Assembly (NCBI GenBank): GCA_007124095.1
Contig: SLFU01000153.1
Span: forward strand, 1 to 38,749
Source: Gemmatimonadota bacterium
GTDB taxonomy: Bacteria; Gemmatimonadota; Gemmatimonadetes; Longimicrobiales; Gaopeijiaceae
DNA length: 38,749 bases
Direction: 5' to 3'
This document shows, piece after piece, positions 1 to 9,728 of the stretch. The translations under genes were made by a program, and so were the position numbers. The notes below the pieces were generated by a model that ran no database searches, had not been told where the DNA came from, and saw only the letters and a list, made by a program, of their open reading frames with translations. Within the stretch, counting starts at the first letter, position 1; each line of letters opens with the position of its first letter.

Positions 1-2
1 CC

Positions 3-536
3 GGGCCGGGACTGGGGAGCGAGGCACGCGTCGGAGCGGCTCTGTCCGTGCGCACGGGTGCCACCTGGGTGGACGGGGAAGCCACGCCCCTGGGTGCGCT
101 GGGGGGTACGCTCCGCCTATCCTCCCAGATGGAACTCGGAGGCGAGGCCGTCGCCACGCTCCGGCCCACTCGCCTCGAGTCGGAGGAGAGGCCTGAGGTG
201 TCGGAGGTCTCACTCGGATACGCAGGCCTCCTTCTCCGGTGGACCGCGGAGGAAGGCGCCTCGTCTCTACCCTTCCGGTGGCGGACGAGCCTCCACCTCG
301 GAGCCGGACGGGCCCGGGTCTCGTCGCCCGTGGTGGATGCCGAGGTCACCTCGGAGAACTTCTTCTTCACTGAACCCGGGATCCAGCTCCTCTTTCGTCA
401 GGACCGAAGTGTGCGACTGTCCCTGGAGGCGGCATACCGCCTCTCAACGGAAACGGAGCGGCTCCCCGAGCTGGGTCCCGAGGGAACCCGGGGGCCCAGC
501 CTTTCCCTCGCCCTCCAGCTGGTCCACGATCCCTGA
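3..536 (+). CDS. Partial CDS: probable outer-membrane beta-barrel protein, C-terminal part
   Basis: The frame is open from the left edge of the window, so the true start lies upstream; a GTG at 48 is only an internal alternative. The visible ~177 residues show many short stretches of alternating polar and hydrophobic residues (for example SLHLGAGRARVSS, RLSLEAAYRLS and a final LSLALQLV), spaced by polar turns. This is the pattern of transmembrane beta strands in an outer-membrane barrel. No cysteines or catalytic motifs are visible. The gene converges on the glutamate dehydrogenase gene with about 65 bp between stops. No family is recognised; the barrel assignment rests on strand pattern alone. 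Confidence 0.5.
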   Translation, partial: GPGLGSEARVGAALSVRTGATWVDGEATPLGALGGTLRLSSQMELGGEAVATLRPTRLESEERPEVSEVSLGYAGLLLRWTAEEGASSLPFRWRTSLHLGAGRARVSSPVVDAEVTSENFFFTEPGIQLLFRQDRSVRLSLEAAYRLSTETERLPELGPEGTRGPSLSLALQLVHDP

Positions 537-601
537 AGGGCCCAAGTAGCGACTGGGTGGGCGAGAAAACCAGAGCACCAGGAAGCAGACTCCAGCTTCT
601 C

Positions 602-3600
602 CTACTCCCGGTCCTCGCCCAGGTGCTGCGCCAGGCTCATCAGCTCCCGCACGACGACGGCGAGTGCGGGAAGGCTCGGTAGCTCCCCTCCATCGAGCTC
701 CAGCACGAGCTCCGTATATCGATCGAGCGCCTCCCGATTCTGACGAGCCACTCGCTCCACCCCTGCATGCACAGGCTCCCCCTCAACCCTGAGGGCCAAG
801 GCGGAGCTCAGGAGTCGTTGGTGGGCCCAGGTAAGGTCCTCGCTCAAGGCGTGCGCGGCCCGCTGATCCCATCGATCCCCCTCCGCCGCGGCGAATACGG
901 TGCGCTGGAGCCAGGGGAGCCTCACGATCTCTGCCACCTGGTAGAAGGCCCGCCCAACGTCGAGCGGATCGTCTCCGGTGCGCCGGCTCACCCGGAGCAT
1001 CTCGAGGAGGTGATCCAGGAAACGCAGGCTGATGAGTCCGGAGGCGAAGCCCTCCTCGGCCCCGTCCGCGCGCACCTCTCCGACGAGTCGCTCGAAGGTG
1101 CGTCGGTCCTCCCCCGTGACGACTTCGGAGAAGGCCTCCCGGAGGCGTGCGAGGCCCTGCATGTTCTCTTCGACGACCTCCTCGGTCGTCTTCCCGGGAT
1201 CCCCGTTGCTCAGGAACCAGCGAGTCGTTCGCTCGAGTACCCGGCCGAGCCCCAGGAGCCAGCGATACGCCGTCGAGAAGGACAGCTCCGTACCAAATCC
1301 CCGCAGGGACTCCATGAGACCACGCTGGCCGGTGAGGCGGGAAGCGATCACCCACGCCCAGGCCACCCTCGCCGGCGGATGCCCGGTGTCCCGAGCTACT
1401 CGGTGAACGAACCCCGCCCCCATCACGTCGACAAGGTCATTGGTGAGCTGACTGGCCACGATCTCCCGGCGTAGGCGATGCCGCTCCAACACCTTCTCCC
1501 CCCCCTCCTCGAGCACCCCGGAGGGAAAGTAGTTCCGGAGGTAGCGTCCGCCCGCCGGATCGTCCGGGAGCTCGCTCCGGAGGATCTCCTTGCCGAGGTG
1601 GAGCTTCGAGTAGCCCAGGAGAATCGCGAGCTCCGGTCGAGTGAACCCCTGGTCGTGTTCCTGTCGTTCTGCCAGGAGCTCCCAGGTGGGGAGCCGCTCG
1701 CTCACTCGGTCGAGAAGACCCACCCGCTCCAGCCCGACCATCAGATCACGGAGGTCGTCGATCCGCTCGCCGGCACGGAGCCCATCGAGAGAAACGGCGA
1801 GGCTCTGGGACCGGTTGTTCATCTGGACGAGCTCCGAGACGGGGTCGCTCAACTCCCTCAGCAGTGGGTTCCGGCGCTCGGGAAGGAGATGTCCGGCCTC
1901 CATGGCGAGACCCAGGAGGATCTTGAGGTTCACCTCTCGATCGGAGAGGTCCACCCCTCCCGAGTTGTCGATAGCATCGGTGTTGATCCGTCCCCCGGCC
2001 AGCGCGTACTCGATCCGAGCCTCCTGGGTCAGACCGAGGTTGCCGCCTTCCCCAACCACCGTGCAGCGTAGCTGGGAAGCGTCGACCCGGACGGGGTCGT
2101 TCGAAGCGTCGCCCACCGCCGCGTGGCTCTCTCCGGAAGCCTTCACATAGGTCCCGATCCCCCCATTCCATAGGAGCTCCGCGGGGGCTTGGAGGATATG
2201 TCGGACCAGTGACTCACCGTCCATCGTCCCGGCGGATTCCTCCTGGATCCCAAGCACCTCGATCGCCTCGAGGGTGAGCTCGACCTCCTTCGCTCCGCGG
2301 GAGACGATCATCGCCCCTTTCGAGAGAGCGGCGGAGTCGTAGTCCCGCCAGGAGGATCGTTTCAGGGCAAACAGCCTTTCCCGTTCGCGAAAGGACACCT
2401 CCGGATCGGGGTCGGGATCGATCATGATGTCCCGGTGATCGAAGGCGGCGATCAGCCGGATCTGCCTGGAGAGGAGCATCCCGTTTCCGAACACATCCCC
2501 GCTCATGTCGCCGATTCCCACCACCGTGAAGGGTTCGGCCTGGATGTCTTTGTTCATCTCCAGAAAGTGGCGTCTCACGCACTCCCACGCGCCCCGGGCC
2601 GTGATTCCGACCTCCTTGTGGTCGTAGCCGTTCGAGCCCCCCGAAGCGAAGGCGTCCCCCAGCCAGAACCCGTACTCCTCGGCGACCAGGTTGGCCACAT
2701 CCGAGAAGCGGGCCGTCCCCTTGTCGGCCGCGACCACCAGATACGGATCGGCGCCGTCATAGCAGATCAGTCCCTCGGGCGCGACCGGCTCCCCTTCCAC
2801 CAGATTGTCCGTGAGATCGAGGAGCCCCCGGATGAGGGTCTTGTACTGCTCCTGGACCTCCCCGGCCATCTCGTCCGAGGGGAGTTGCCGGAGCGTGACG
2901 AATCCACCCTTCGATCCCGCCGGGACGATCACGGCGTTCTTGACCATCTGGGTCCTCACCAGACCGAGGACCTCGGTGCGAAAGTCGTCCAGCCGATCAG
3001 AGTGCCGGATCCCCCCACGCGCCACCCGTGCCCCCCTCAGGTGCACACCCTCCATCCGGGAGGACCGAACCCAGACCTCATAGCGGAGGCGGGTGGGAGT
3101 AGAGGCCTCCACCGCCTGGCAATCGAGCTTGAGAGACAGGTACGGCACCCCACCGGAGTGCCGGGTAGCGTCTTCCGCTCCACACCGGAAGTAGTTCGTG
3201 CGCAGGGTCGCCAGAATCAGGTTGCCCAGGGCCCTTAGCGCCCGATCCTCGGAGAGTAGTTGGACATCCTCGAGGGCCTCGCGAAACTCCTCGCGGACAG
3301 CCTCGGCCTCCCGTTCCCGCTCCTCCTCGGTTCGGGCTTCGGAAGGATCGAAGCGCACCGTGAAAAGCTCGAAGAGGAGGGCCGCGATCGGAGGGTGCTT
3401 TCTGAGCGCCACCGGAAGAGAGAGCCGGCTCGGCACGACCCCGGCCTGGAACGCGTAGGAGGCGTAGGTGCGCAAGACCTCGACCTCCCTCCAGGCCAAC
3501 CCCGCGGTGAGCACGAGCTCGTTCAGCGGGTCGTTGGTGGCGCGCCCCTTCCGGACCGCGAGGATCGCTGCAGACAACCGGGATCCAACCTCCTCGATGT

Positions 3601-5530
3601 CGAGGGGACGGCGCTCCGCGTCCTGCACGACGAAAACGTAGAGGAAGGCCTTTCTTACACCTCTCGCCTCGACTTCGTACGGGGAGACGGCGACCACCCG
3701 GAGGCCGAAATCCTCCAGGATGGGCATGAACTCCGAGAGGATCATCCGATCCTCCCGCAGGTAGAGCCTCAGTTCCGTGACCGGCTCCCCCCCGGCCATT
3801 TCCGAGGGAGCCGCGGGGTTCCTGAGCTCGACGGTCACCGACCGGCCCTCGGCCCGCATTTCGTCGAGCGTCTGGATGTCCTCCACCGCGTTGGCGGGAC
3901 CTCTCGCGGCTCGGTACTCGGGGCTGAATCCGTCTGCATAGGTTCGGATCAGGCGGGCAGCCTCGTCGGGTGGGCGCATCTCCTCGAGTCCCTCCCGGAC
4001 ACGGTCGGTCCAGGAGCGGGTGATCTGCCGAACGATCTCTTCCATGTGAGAGGGGGTCACGACCTGGAGCCGCTCAGCGGAAGCGGCCAGGTAGAAGTGA
4101 AGCCGCGCCTGATCCCCTTCGCCCAGGGTGAGACGGTAGTTCAGAACCTCGCCGTCGAGCTCCCGCACGAGGGCATCCTCGATGAGCTTGCGGACCTCGC
4201 TGGAGAACGCCTCCTTGGGGAGGATCGCCATCGCTGAGATTCCGCGGCGAAGTGGGTCCTCGCGGAGGGTGACCCGAACCTCGTCGGATCCGTACGTGGT
4301 GAGGATCGTCCGGACGTCCCCTGCGATCTCCTCCACCGAGGTGAGGAAGAGCTCCTCCTTGGGGAGGGTGTTGAAGATGGTGTGGATCTCCTTGTAATCG
4401 TGCGAACCCTTCTGGACTCCGGCGTCTTCCAGGAGCCACTCCAGCTTCCGGCGCAGGATCGGGATCCGCTCCGCCTCCTCCGCGTAGGCCTTCGAGGTGA
4501 AGAGGCCCACGAATCTCCGCTCTCCGGCCACATTGCCGTCGGCATCGAGGACCTTCACCCCGATGTAATCCATTCGGGCCCGCCGGTGGACGGTGGAGCG
4601 GGCATTGGTCTTCGAGATGATCAGGAGGGGCCCGGTGTCGATCAACTCTTGCAGATCCTCGGAGAGGGAGCTGATCGGAACCGGTTTGACGAAGGAGGAC
4701 TCATCCTCACTCCGGAGAATCCCGAGCCCCGACCCGGGAACCACGGAGATGCTCCGCTCCCCCCCGTGCTCATGAACTCCGTACTCCCGGTATCCGAGGA
4801 AAACGAAGGCTCCGTCCCCCAGCCACCGGAGAAAGGCCTGGACTTCCCGGATCTCGTCGATCTTATCCGGGACGAAGTCGCCCATCTCGACGAGGACGGC
4901 CACCGTCTCCTTCAGCGCACCGACCATCGCCTGGAAGTCGTCGGTCGCCACGACCACGTCCCCCAGTCTCCTCAGCAACTCGCTCCGGATGTGCTGCAGC
5001 CTGCTGGGGTCCGAAATCCGAGTGACCTCGCAGTGCACCAGGGACTCCCGGGGATCTCCCTCGGAGGGATGGCTCACGGCTTCCACGCGCCCCCTCCCGT
5101 CCCGGTCCACCTGCAGGACTGGATAGATATAGACCTCGATGGAGAGCCCCTGCGCGTGGAGATATTCCCGGATCGTATCCACGATGAAGGGGCGCTCGGA
5201 CACGTTCGTTCGGATCACCGTGACTGGAGCAGACCAGGCGTCCGTACGCGGAGATTCGTTCTCCACCTCGACATCCACCCGGCCCGGGCCGCTCCGGCCG
5301 AGGAACTCGAAGGCACTCAGGGCCAACTCCGCCAGGCGCCGGGGACTCCTTTCCTCCAGGAAGCCAGGGGGCGCTTTGGCGAAAAAGAGGCGGGCGAAGT
5401 TGAGCACCACGTCCGTGTCCCCCCCGGATCGGCGCCGCCTGAGCTCCTCCCTGAGCTCCTCGTAGATCGGCTCGAGAGGGGAATGCGCTGCTCTGGACGC
5501 TTCGAAATCGGTCTGTCCGGGGTCGTTCAT
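602..5530 (-). CDS. gdhB: NAD-specific glutamate dehydrogenase, large (~180 kDa) type
   Basis: Oxidative deamination of glutamate to 2-oxoglutarate and ammonia with NAD+, in the cytoplasm; in known members it is mainly catabolic. At 1642 residues it matches the usual 1600-1650 of the large bacterial class. The long N-terminal half (~1-800) is the regulatory region of ACT-like and helical modules. The catalytic core follows: ARGGIRHSDRLDDFR and VKNAVIVPAGSKGGF at about 836-880 carry the substrate-site lysines, GIGDMSGDVFGNGMLL lies near 1000, and the nucleotide-fold segment VVGEGGNLGLTQEARIEYA near 1153. The ATG at 5530 has no strong Shine-Dalgarno. The upstream neighbour is divergent, with a 173-bp shared intergenic region. 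The family is certain; the gene symbol follows Pseudomonas usage. Confidence 0.95.
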   Translation of the reverse strand: MNDPGQTDFEASRAAHSPLEPIYEELREELRRRRSGGDTDVVLNFARLFFAKAPPGFLEERSPRRLAELALSAFEFLGRSGPGRVDVEVENESPRTDAWSAPVTVIRTNVSERPFIVDTIREYLHAQGLSIEVYIYPVLQVDRDGRGRVEAVSHPSEGDPRESLVHCEVTRISDPSRLQHIRSELLRRLGDVVVATDDFQAMVGALKETVAVLVEMGDFVPDKIDEIREVQAFLRWLGDGAFVFLGYREYGVHEHGGERSISVVPGSGLGILRSEDESSFVKPVPISSLSEDLQELIDTGPLLIISKTNARSTVHRRARMDYIGVKVLDADGNVAGERRFVGLFTSKAYAEEAERIPILRRKLEWLLEDAGVQKGSHDYKEIHTIFNTLPKEELFLTSVEEIAGDVRTILTTYGSDEVRVTLREDPLRRGISAMAILPKEAFSSEVRKLIEDALVRELDGEVLNYRLTLGEGDQARLHFYLAASAERLQVVTPSHMEEIVRQITRSWTDRVREGLEEMRPPDEAARLIRTYADGFSPEYRAARGPANAVEDIQTLDEMRAEGRSVTVELRNPAAPSEMAGGEPVTELRLYLREDRMILSEFMPILEDFGLRVVAVSPYEVEARGVRKAFLYVFVVQDAERRPLDIEEVGSRLSAAILAVRKGRATNDPLNELVLTAGLAWREVEVLRTYASYAFQAGVVPSRLSLPVALRKHPPIAALLFELFTVRFDPSEARTEEEREREAEAVREEFREALEDVQLLSEDRALRALGNLILATLRTNYFRCGAEDATRHSGGVPYLSLKLDCQAVEASTPTRLRYEVWVRSSRMEGVHLRGARVARGGIRHSDRLDDFRTEVLGLVRTQMVKNAVIVPAGSKGGFVTLRQLPSDEMAGEVQEQYKTLIRGLLDLTDNLVEGEPVAPEGLICYDGADPYLVVAADKGTARFSDVANLVAEEYGFWLGDAFASGGSNGYDHKEVGITARGAWECVRRHFLEMNKDIQAEPFTVVGIGDMSGDVFGNGMLLSRQIRLIAAFDHRDIMIDPDPDPEVSFRERERLFALKRSSWRDYDSAALSKGAMIVSRGAKEVELTLEAIEVLGIQEESAGTMDGESLVRHILQAPAELLWNGGIGTYVKASGESHAAVGDASNDPVRVDASQLRCTVVGEGGNLGLTQEARIEYALAGGRINTDAIDNSGGVDLSDREVNLKILLGLAMEAGHLLPERRNPLLRELSDPVSELVQMNNRSQSLAVSLDGLRAGERIDDLRDLMVGLERVGLLDRVSERLPTWELLAERQEHDQGFTRPELAILLGYSKLHLGKEILRSELPDDPAGGRYLRNYFPSGVLEEGGEKVLERHRLRREIVASQLTNDLVDVMGAGFVHRVARDTGHPPARVAWAWVIASRLTGQRGLMESLRGFGTELSFSTAYRWLLGLGRVLERTTRWFLSNGDPGKTTEEVVEENMQGLARLREAFSEVVTGEDRRTFERLVGEVRADGAEEGFASGLISLRFLDHLLEMLRVSRRTGDDPLDVGRAFYQVAEIVRLPWLQRTVFAAAEGDRWDQRAAHALSEDLTWAHQRLLSSALALRVEGEPVHAGVERVARQNREALDRYTELVLELDGGELPSLPALAVVVRELMSLAQHLGEDRE

Positions 5531-5703
5531 CCGGGATCCCGGGAAGGGAGTCGGGAGGTGGGCGAAGTGCTATCGTATCCCAGGTCGAGCGTGCGGGAAA
5601 GCCCCGCCCCAGTCTGCGCTTCGAGCGGAGCCTTGGCATCTCGGCGGGAGCTTCTCTACCTTATCCTAGTGGCTCCTCCCTACATTTTCGTTCAGCTGAG
5701 TCC
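5531..5703. other. Divergent intergenic region gdh / sbcD-like
   Basis: 173 bp between two divergent starts. It must carry promoters for both directions. A weak -10-like hexamer TACATT lies at 5681-5686 for the plus strand, but no matching -35 is visible. I see no clear palindrome or small gene. Confidence 0.3.
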
Positions 5704-6963
5704 ATGCGCTTCCTCCACCTCGCCGACCTCCATCTGGACACGGCTTTCCAGAGTCGATCGCGGGAGATCCGGGAAGAGCTCCGGCGTGCCGTCCGCACCG
5801 CGCTCGAGCGTGCGGTGGACCACGCGCTCCGGGAAGGACTGGACGCCGTCCTCGTGGCAGGCGACCTGTTCGACGGAGAGACCCTGACCCTCCAGACCGA
5901 ACGATTCCTCCAGGAGGTGCTCTCCCGACTCGGTGAAGCGGGTATCCAGACCATCTACGCCACCGGCAATCACGATCCCGCTACGCCCACCTCGCCGGGG
6001 AGCGACATCTCCTGGCCAGAGGGCGTCACCGTGCTCCGGAAGCCTTCTCCCGGGCGAGTCGAAGTGTTACGTGATGGCCGGCCGGTAGGGGCCGTGACGG
6101 GCGCCGGCCACGCCTCCACCCGGGAGAGCCGAGACCTTTCTCGCACCTTCCCCCGGCCATCCGGGAGCGTGCCCGAGGTCGGACTTCTGCACACTCAGGT
6201 GATGGGCGCGCGAGGGGCCGGGGACCACCACCGCTACGCCCCCTCGGAACTCTCCCACCTTCGAAGCTCGGGCCACGACTACTGGGCACTGGGGCACGTG
6301 CACGTCCGCCAGGCACTTTCCGAGACCCCCCCGATCCACTACCCGGGCAATCCCCAGGGACGCAGCCCCCGCGAAACGGGACCGAAGGGCGGGCTCATCG
6401 TGGATCTCTCCAGACGGGAGGCGCCGCAGGTGGAGTTCCTGGAGCTGGCCACGATACGCTGGGAGCACCTCCGCCTGACTGGGCTGGAGGAGGAGAACCG
6501 CCTCGAAGGGCTGGCGCGGAGGATCGAGTCGGCATGGGAGGAGGCTCGCGTTGAGGATCCCGGCGCCGCCCGGACCCGGTGGATTCTCCGCGTCGAGCTC
6601 GTGGGCCCCTCGCCCCTGCACCATCCGCTAACCGTGGACGGTGCGGTGGAGGAGCTCCGGGAGGTGGTCGGAGCCTCCCTCGGCCTCCTCGATCTGGAGC
6701 TCCGCACCGAGCTCCTCCGGCCCGCCCGCCGGCTGGACGACCACCTGGACCGGAGCGACGTCCTGGGGGAAGCGCTGCGGCTGGCCCGCAGCCTCGGCAC
6801 AGCGGGAGGGCCGGCCCCGTCTTCCGCCCTGGACCTCGAGGGAGGGGAGCTGGCCGGATTCGATCCGGCGAAGGGGCGCGAGCTGGACGACTACCTTCGG
6901 GAGCTCCTCGACGGCCAGGACACCACCCTCCTCGACCTCCTCCTCGAGCGGGAGGAGCCTTGA
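5704..6963 (+). CDS. SbcD/Mre11-type metallophosphoesterase (YhaO-like DNA repair nuclease)
   Basis: Predicted Mn-dependent DNA nuclease subunit that partners an SMC/Rad50-like ATPase. The calcineurin-like phosphoesterase motifs are complete: D8 and H10 in ADLHLD, GDLFD with D54, GNHD at 88-91, H163 in LLHTQ, and GHVH at 197-200. The remaining ~200 residues form the capping and partner-binding region. At 419 residues it is close to YhaO/SbcD proteins. The start at 5704 places MRFLHLADLHLD at the N terminus, as is usual for the family. The stop TGA (6961-6963) overlaps the TTG start of the ATPase gene, so the two are translationally coupled. YhaO is the better match because the partner is YhaN-like rather than SbcC-like. 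Confidence 0.88.
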   Translation: MRFLHLADLHLDTAFQSRSREIREELRRAVRTALERAVDHALREGLDAVLVAGDLFDGETLTLQTERFLQEVLSRLGEAGIQTIYATGNHDPATPTSPGSDISWPEGVTVLRKPSPGRVEVLRDGRPVGAVTGAGHASTRESRDLSRTFPRPSGSVPEVGLLHTQVMGARGAGDHHRYAPSELSHLRSSGHDYWALGHVHVRQALSETPPIHYPGNPQGRSPRETGPKGGLIVDLSRREAPQVEFLELATIRWEHLRLTGLEEENRLEGLARRIESAWEEARVEDPGAARTRWILRVELVGPSPLHHPLTVDGAVEELREVVGASLGLLDLELRTELLRPARRLDDHLDRSDVLGEALRLARSLGTAGGPAPSSALDLEGGELAGFDPAKGRELDDYLRELLDGQDTTLLDLLLEREEP

Positions 6964-9728
6964 GGTTCACTAGAATCCGGGTCGATCGGTTCGGTCCGCT
7001 TGCAGATCTCGACACGGGAGGGGGTGATCCACTCCCCAGAATGCTCGTCGTTCTCGGTCCGAACGAAGCGGGCAAGTCGGCCTTTCACCAGGCCGTCACC
7101 GCGCTCCTCTTTGGATTCTACCCAGCCAGTCGGGACCAGAACCCCTTCACCCCGTGGGCCGGGGGGGACATCGAGATCTCCGCCGAGCTGGAGATGGCCG
7201 ATGGCGCAGGATGGGAGGTCAAGCGCCGCCTGCTGAGCACCCCCCGGGGAGAGCTCGTCCGGAACGGAAAGGTCGAGGTGCTCGACAACCGGGACCTACC
7301 GGTTGCCCTTCAGGTGGGCCGGGAGCTCTATCCTCAAGTCTACGGCGTCACCCTCGCGGATCTGGCGGAGCTGGACCGAAGTAGCTGGGAGGCGGTTCAG
7401 GATCATCTGGTCGTCGGGATGGGAAGCCAGGACCTTCGTCCCCCCCGCACCGTGGTCGACACGCTGCGAAAGCGCGCGAGTCAGCTCTGGAGGGAAGACC
7501 GGCGAGGAGTCTCGCGGCACCGAAAGCTGCAGGACGAGCTCACCAAGCTTCGAATGAGGCAGAAGGCTGCCGAAGACCGGGACCGTGAGATCCGGGGATA
7601 TCGGCGACGGCGCGGCGAGATCGAGCTCCGGATCGAGGAGCTCCGCGGGCAAAAGGGGGAGGCCGCACGCCGCCTGAGGCGGGTACGAGAGCTCCTCCCC
7701 CTCAGAGACCGCATCGAGCGGCTCGATGAGCTGGCTGCGCGTATGGGGGACCCGAGGGAGCTGGAAGGCCTCCCGGAGCACCCGCGGGCACGCCTCGAGG
7801 AGCTCGACCAACAGCTGCGGGAGGTGAGCGCCCGCAGGGAGACCCACGAGGAGGAATTGAGCGACGCCCACGCAGCTGCAGGCGCGCCTTCCGATCTCGA
7901 TCGGGCGATCCTCGCGGCCGCGTCCGAGGTCGATGCCCTGGCGGACCGGGGCCCGCTCTTCCAGGAGCAGGCCGTCCGCCGCGGAGCGCTCGGGCAGGAG
8001 ATCGCGCAATACGACCGGAGGATTCGGGAGGCCGCAGGCCCCCTTCTCCACACCCCCCCCGAAGGGGAGGAGGAGATCGAGGCCCTCTCCGTGCGCCTCG
8101 CCCGGCTCGCGCTGGACGGCCTCCGCAAGAGCACGGACGTTCTCGAGGATGAGCGCCGACGCCTCGAGGATCTACAGGACCGGCTCGACGGGATGCGCAG
8201 GCGAGAGCCCCCTCCAGTACCCGGACTTCCGCCCTGGAGTGTCGCGCTCACCCTCGCGGGACTCGGACTGATGGTCATGGGGATCGCATCGGACCGAGTC
8301 CTTCTGGCGGCCGCCGGGCTGGCCCTCCTCGTCGGGGGAGGTGCAGGACTCGCGAGAGGCTGGGCCCGCCGGACCGCAGCTGAGGAGCTCGGGCGCAACC
8401 GTACGGGGGAGATCGAGGAGGCTGAAGGAAGGGTCTCGGAGCTCGAGACTCGAGTCGGCCGGCTCGAAGAATCCCTTCGGGAAACCCTGGCCCCGCTCGA
8501 CCTTCGAGAAACTGTCCTGCTCCGACCCTCGGGTTCGCTGCCCCGACAGCTCGACGGCCTGCGCTCCCTTCTGAGAGAGCGGGAGGACCGGGCCCGGACG
8601 CTTCGGGCGATGGAGGAGGACCTGCGGCGCCTGAAGGAGGCGCTCGAGGCCCTCGAGAGCCACCTGGATCTCGACCTTCCCTCCGATCCTTCCCTGGCCC
8701 TCCCTCACCTCGGACGGCGGTTGCGGGAGGCGAGGGAAGGGTGGTCCCGTGCCGAAGCGAGCCGGCGCGAGGCCGAGCGCCTGGAGAAGGAGGCGACCCG
8801 GATCCGCGAGGAGGAATCGCGTCTCTCGACGGAGCGGGAGCGGTTGGCCAAGGCTCTGGAGGGGGCGGGAGGAGCACCCGGAGAGGACGCGGTTGCACGC
8901 GCCGAGGAACGCCTCGAGTGCCAGGCCCACCTTGGCCGACTTCGAGAGGAGCTCTCGCGGGAGGCAGGTTCCGAGGAGGAGGTCAGGGCACGAATCCGGG
9001 AGGCCGAGCTCCAGGGAGAAGAATGGACGGACGCCGCTGGCCGGCTCGAGACGGAGGAAGCCATCATCGAGGAGCTGGAAGAGGAGATCGGAGCCCTCGG
9101 GAAGGAGGAGGCGAAGCTGCTCGAGAGGGAAAAGGAGTTGAACCGGCAGGAGACGATCGACCTGGTGGAGGGAGAGCGGCTGGCAGCCGTCGAGGAGTCG
9201 GAAGCGGTCCTCAGGGAAAGGGATCGGCTCTTCGTCCTGGCGCGACTCCTGGACCGGGCCGAGACCCGCTTTCGGACCGAGCACCAGCCCGACCTGATTC
9301 GCCGGGCCGAGAGTCACCTGAGGTTGATCACAGGGGGCCGATACGACCGGATCCTCCTGGGAACCGGGGAAGAGGTCCGTCGGTTCCAGCTCCATGCGGA
9401 CCACCTGCCCCACTCCTTTCCTGTGGAGCCCCCCCTCTCGACCGGGACTCGAGAGCAGGTGTACTTCGCCCTGCGGCTGGCCATCGTGGATCACCTCGAC
9501 GCCTCGGGGGAGCCGCTTCCCCTCCTCCTCGACGAGATCCTCGTCAACTGGGATCCCGAACGGCGGGCGCGGGGGCTGGATGTCCTGAGCGAGGTCTCCG
9601 ACACCCGACAGGTCTTCATCTTCACCTGTCACCCACACATCGCGTGGGAGGTATCGGAGCGAGGAGGAAGAGTCATCGAGCTCCCCGCCTCCACGGGAGG
9701 CGCCGCCGCGCCGGTGGAGCCCCGATGA
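6960..9728 (+). CDS. YhaN-like AAA/Rad50-type ATPase with a transmembrane hairpin in the coiled coil
   Basis: ATPase partner of the preceding nuclease, about 922 residues. I chose TTG at 6960 because it gives LRFTRIRVDRFGPL, the first strand of the Rad50 fold, overlaps the upstream stop as TTGA, and has GGAGG at 6951-6955. The frame is open farther upstream but there it lies inside the nuclease gene; an ATG at 7041 would delete the first strand. Walker A GPNEAGKS is at 33-40. Long charged coiled coils run at about 170-420 and 480-770. The signature region LSTGTREQVYFALRLA is near 826-841, Walker B LLLDEI near 855, and the switch histidine in FTCHPH near 890. Between the two coils, at about 425-470, are two hydrophobic helices (VALTLAGLGLMVMG and VLLAAAGLALLVGG) where Rad50/SbcC would have a CxxC zinc hook; no CxxC is present. 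This suggests membrane anchoring at the hinge. Confidence 0.87.
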   Translation: MRFTRIRVDRFGPLADLDTGGGDPLPRMLVVLGPNEAGKSAFHQAVTALLFGFYPASRDQNPFTPWAGGDIEISAELEMADGAGWEVKRRLLSTPRGELVRNGKVEVLDNRDLPVALQVGRELYPQVYGVTLADLAELDRSSWEAVQDHLVVGMGSQDLRPPRTVVDTLRKRASQLWREDRRGVSRHRKLQDELTKLRMRQKAAEDRDREIRGYRRRRGEIELRIEELRGQKGEAARRLRRVRELLPLRDRIERLDELAARMGDPRELEGLPEHPRARLEELDQQLREVSARRETHEEELSDAHAAAGAPSDLDRAILAAASEVDALADRGPLFQEQAVRRGALGQEIAQYDRRIREAAGPLLHTPPEGEEEIEALSVRLARLALDGLRKSTDVLEDERRRLEDLQDRLDGMRRREPPPVPGLPPWSVALTLAGLGLMVMGIASDRVLLAAAGLALLVGGGAGLARGWARRTAAEELGRNRTGEIEEAEGRVSELETRVGRLEESLRETLAPLDLRETVLLRPSGSLPRQLDGLRSLLREREDRARTLRAMEEDLRRLKEALEALESHLDLDLPSDPSLALPHLGRRLREAREGWSRAEASRREAERLEKEATRIREEESRLSTERERLAKALEGAGGAPGEDAVARAEERLECQAHLGRLREELSREAGSEEEVRARIREAELQGEEWTDAAGRLETEEAIIEELEEEIGALGKEEAKLLEREKELNRQETIDLVEGERLAAVEESEAVLRERDRLFVLARLLDRAETRFRTEHQPDLIRRAESHLRLITGGRYDRILLGTGEEVRRFQLHADHLPHSFPVEPPLSTGTREQVYFALRLAIVDHLDASGEPLPLLLDEILVNWDPERRARGLDVLSEVSDTRQVFIFTCHPHIAWEVSERGGRVIELPASTGGAAAPVEPR

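Noticed and set aside
582-599. GAAGC/GCTTC hairpin between the first two convergent genes
   Set aside because: Short stem with no T run on either side, so not called as a terminator.
4382-5887. Plus-strand frame of about 500 codons opposite the glutamate dehydrogenase
   Set aside because: Shadow of a certain gene; His/Pro/Gly/Arg-rich with no motifs.
6579-6959. Longer N terminus for the YhaN-like ATPase
   Set aside because: It lies wholly inside the nuclease gene, is Pro/Arg/Gly-rich, and the Rad50 fold starts only at 6960.
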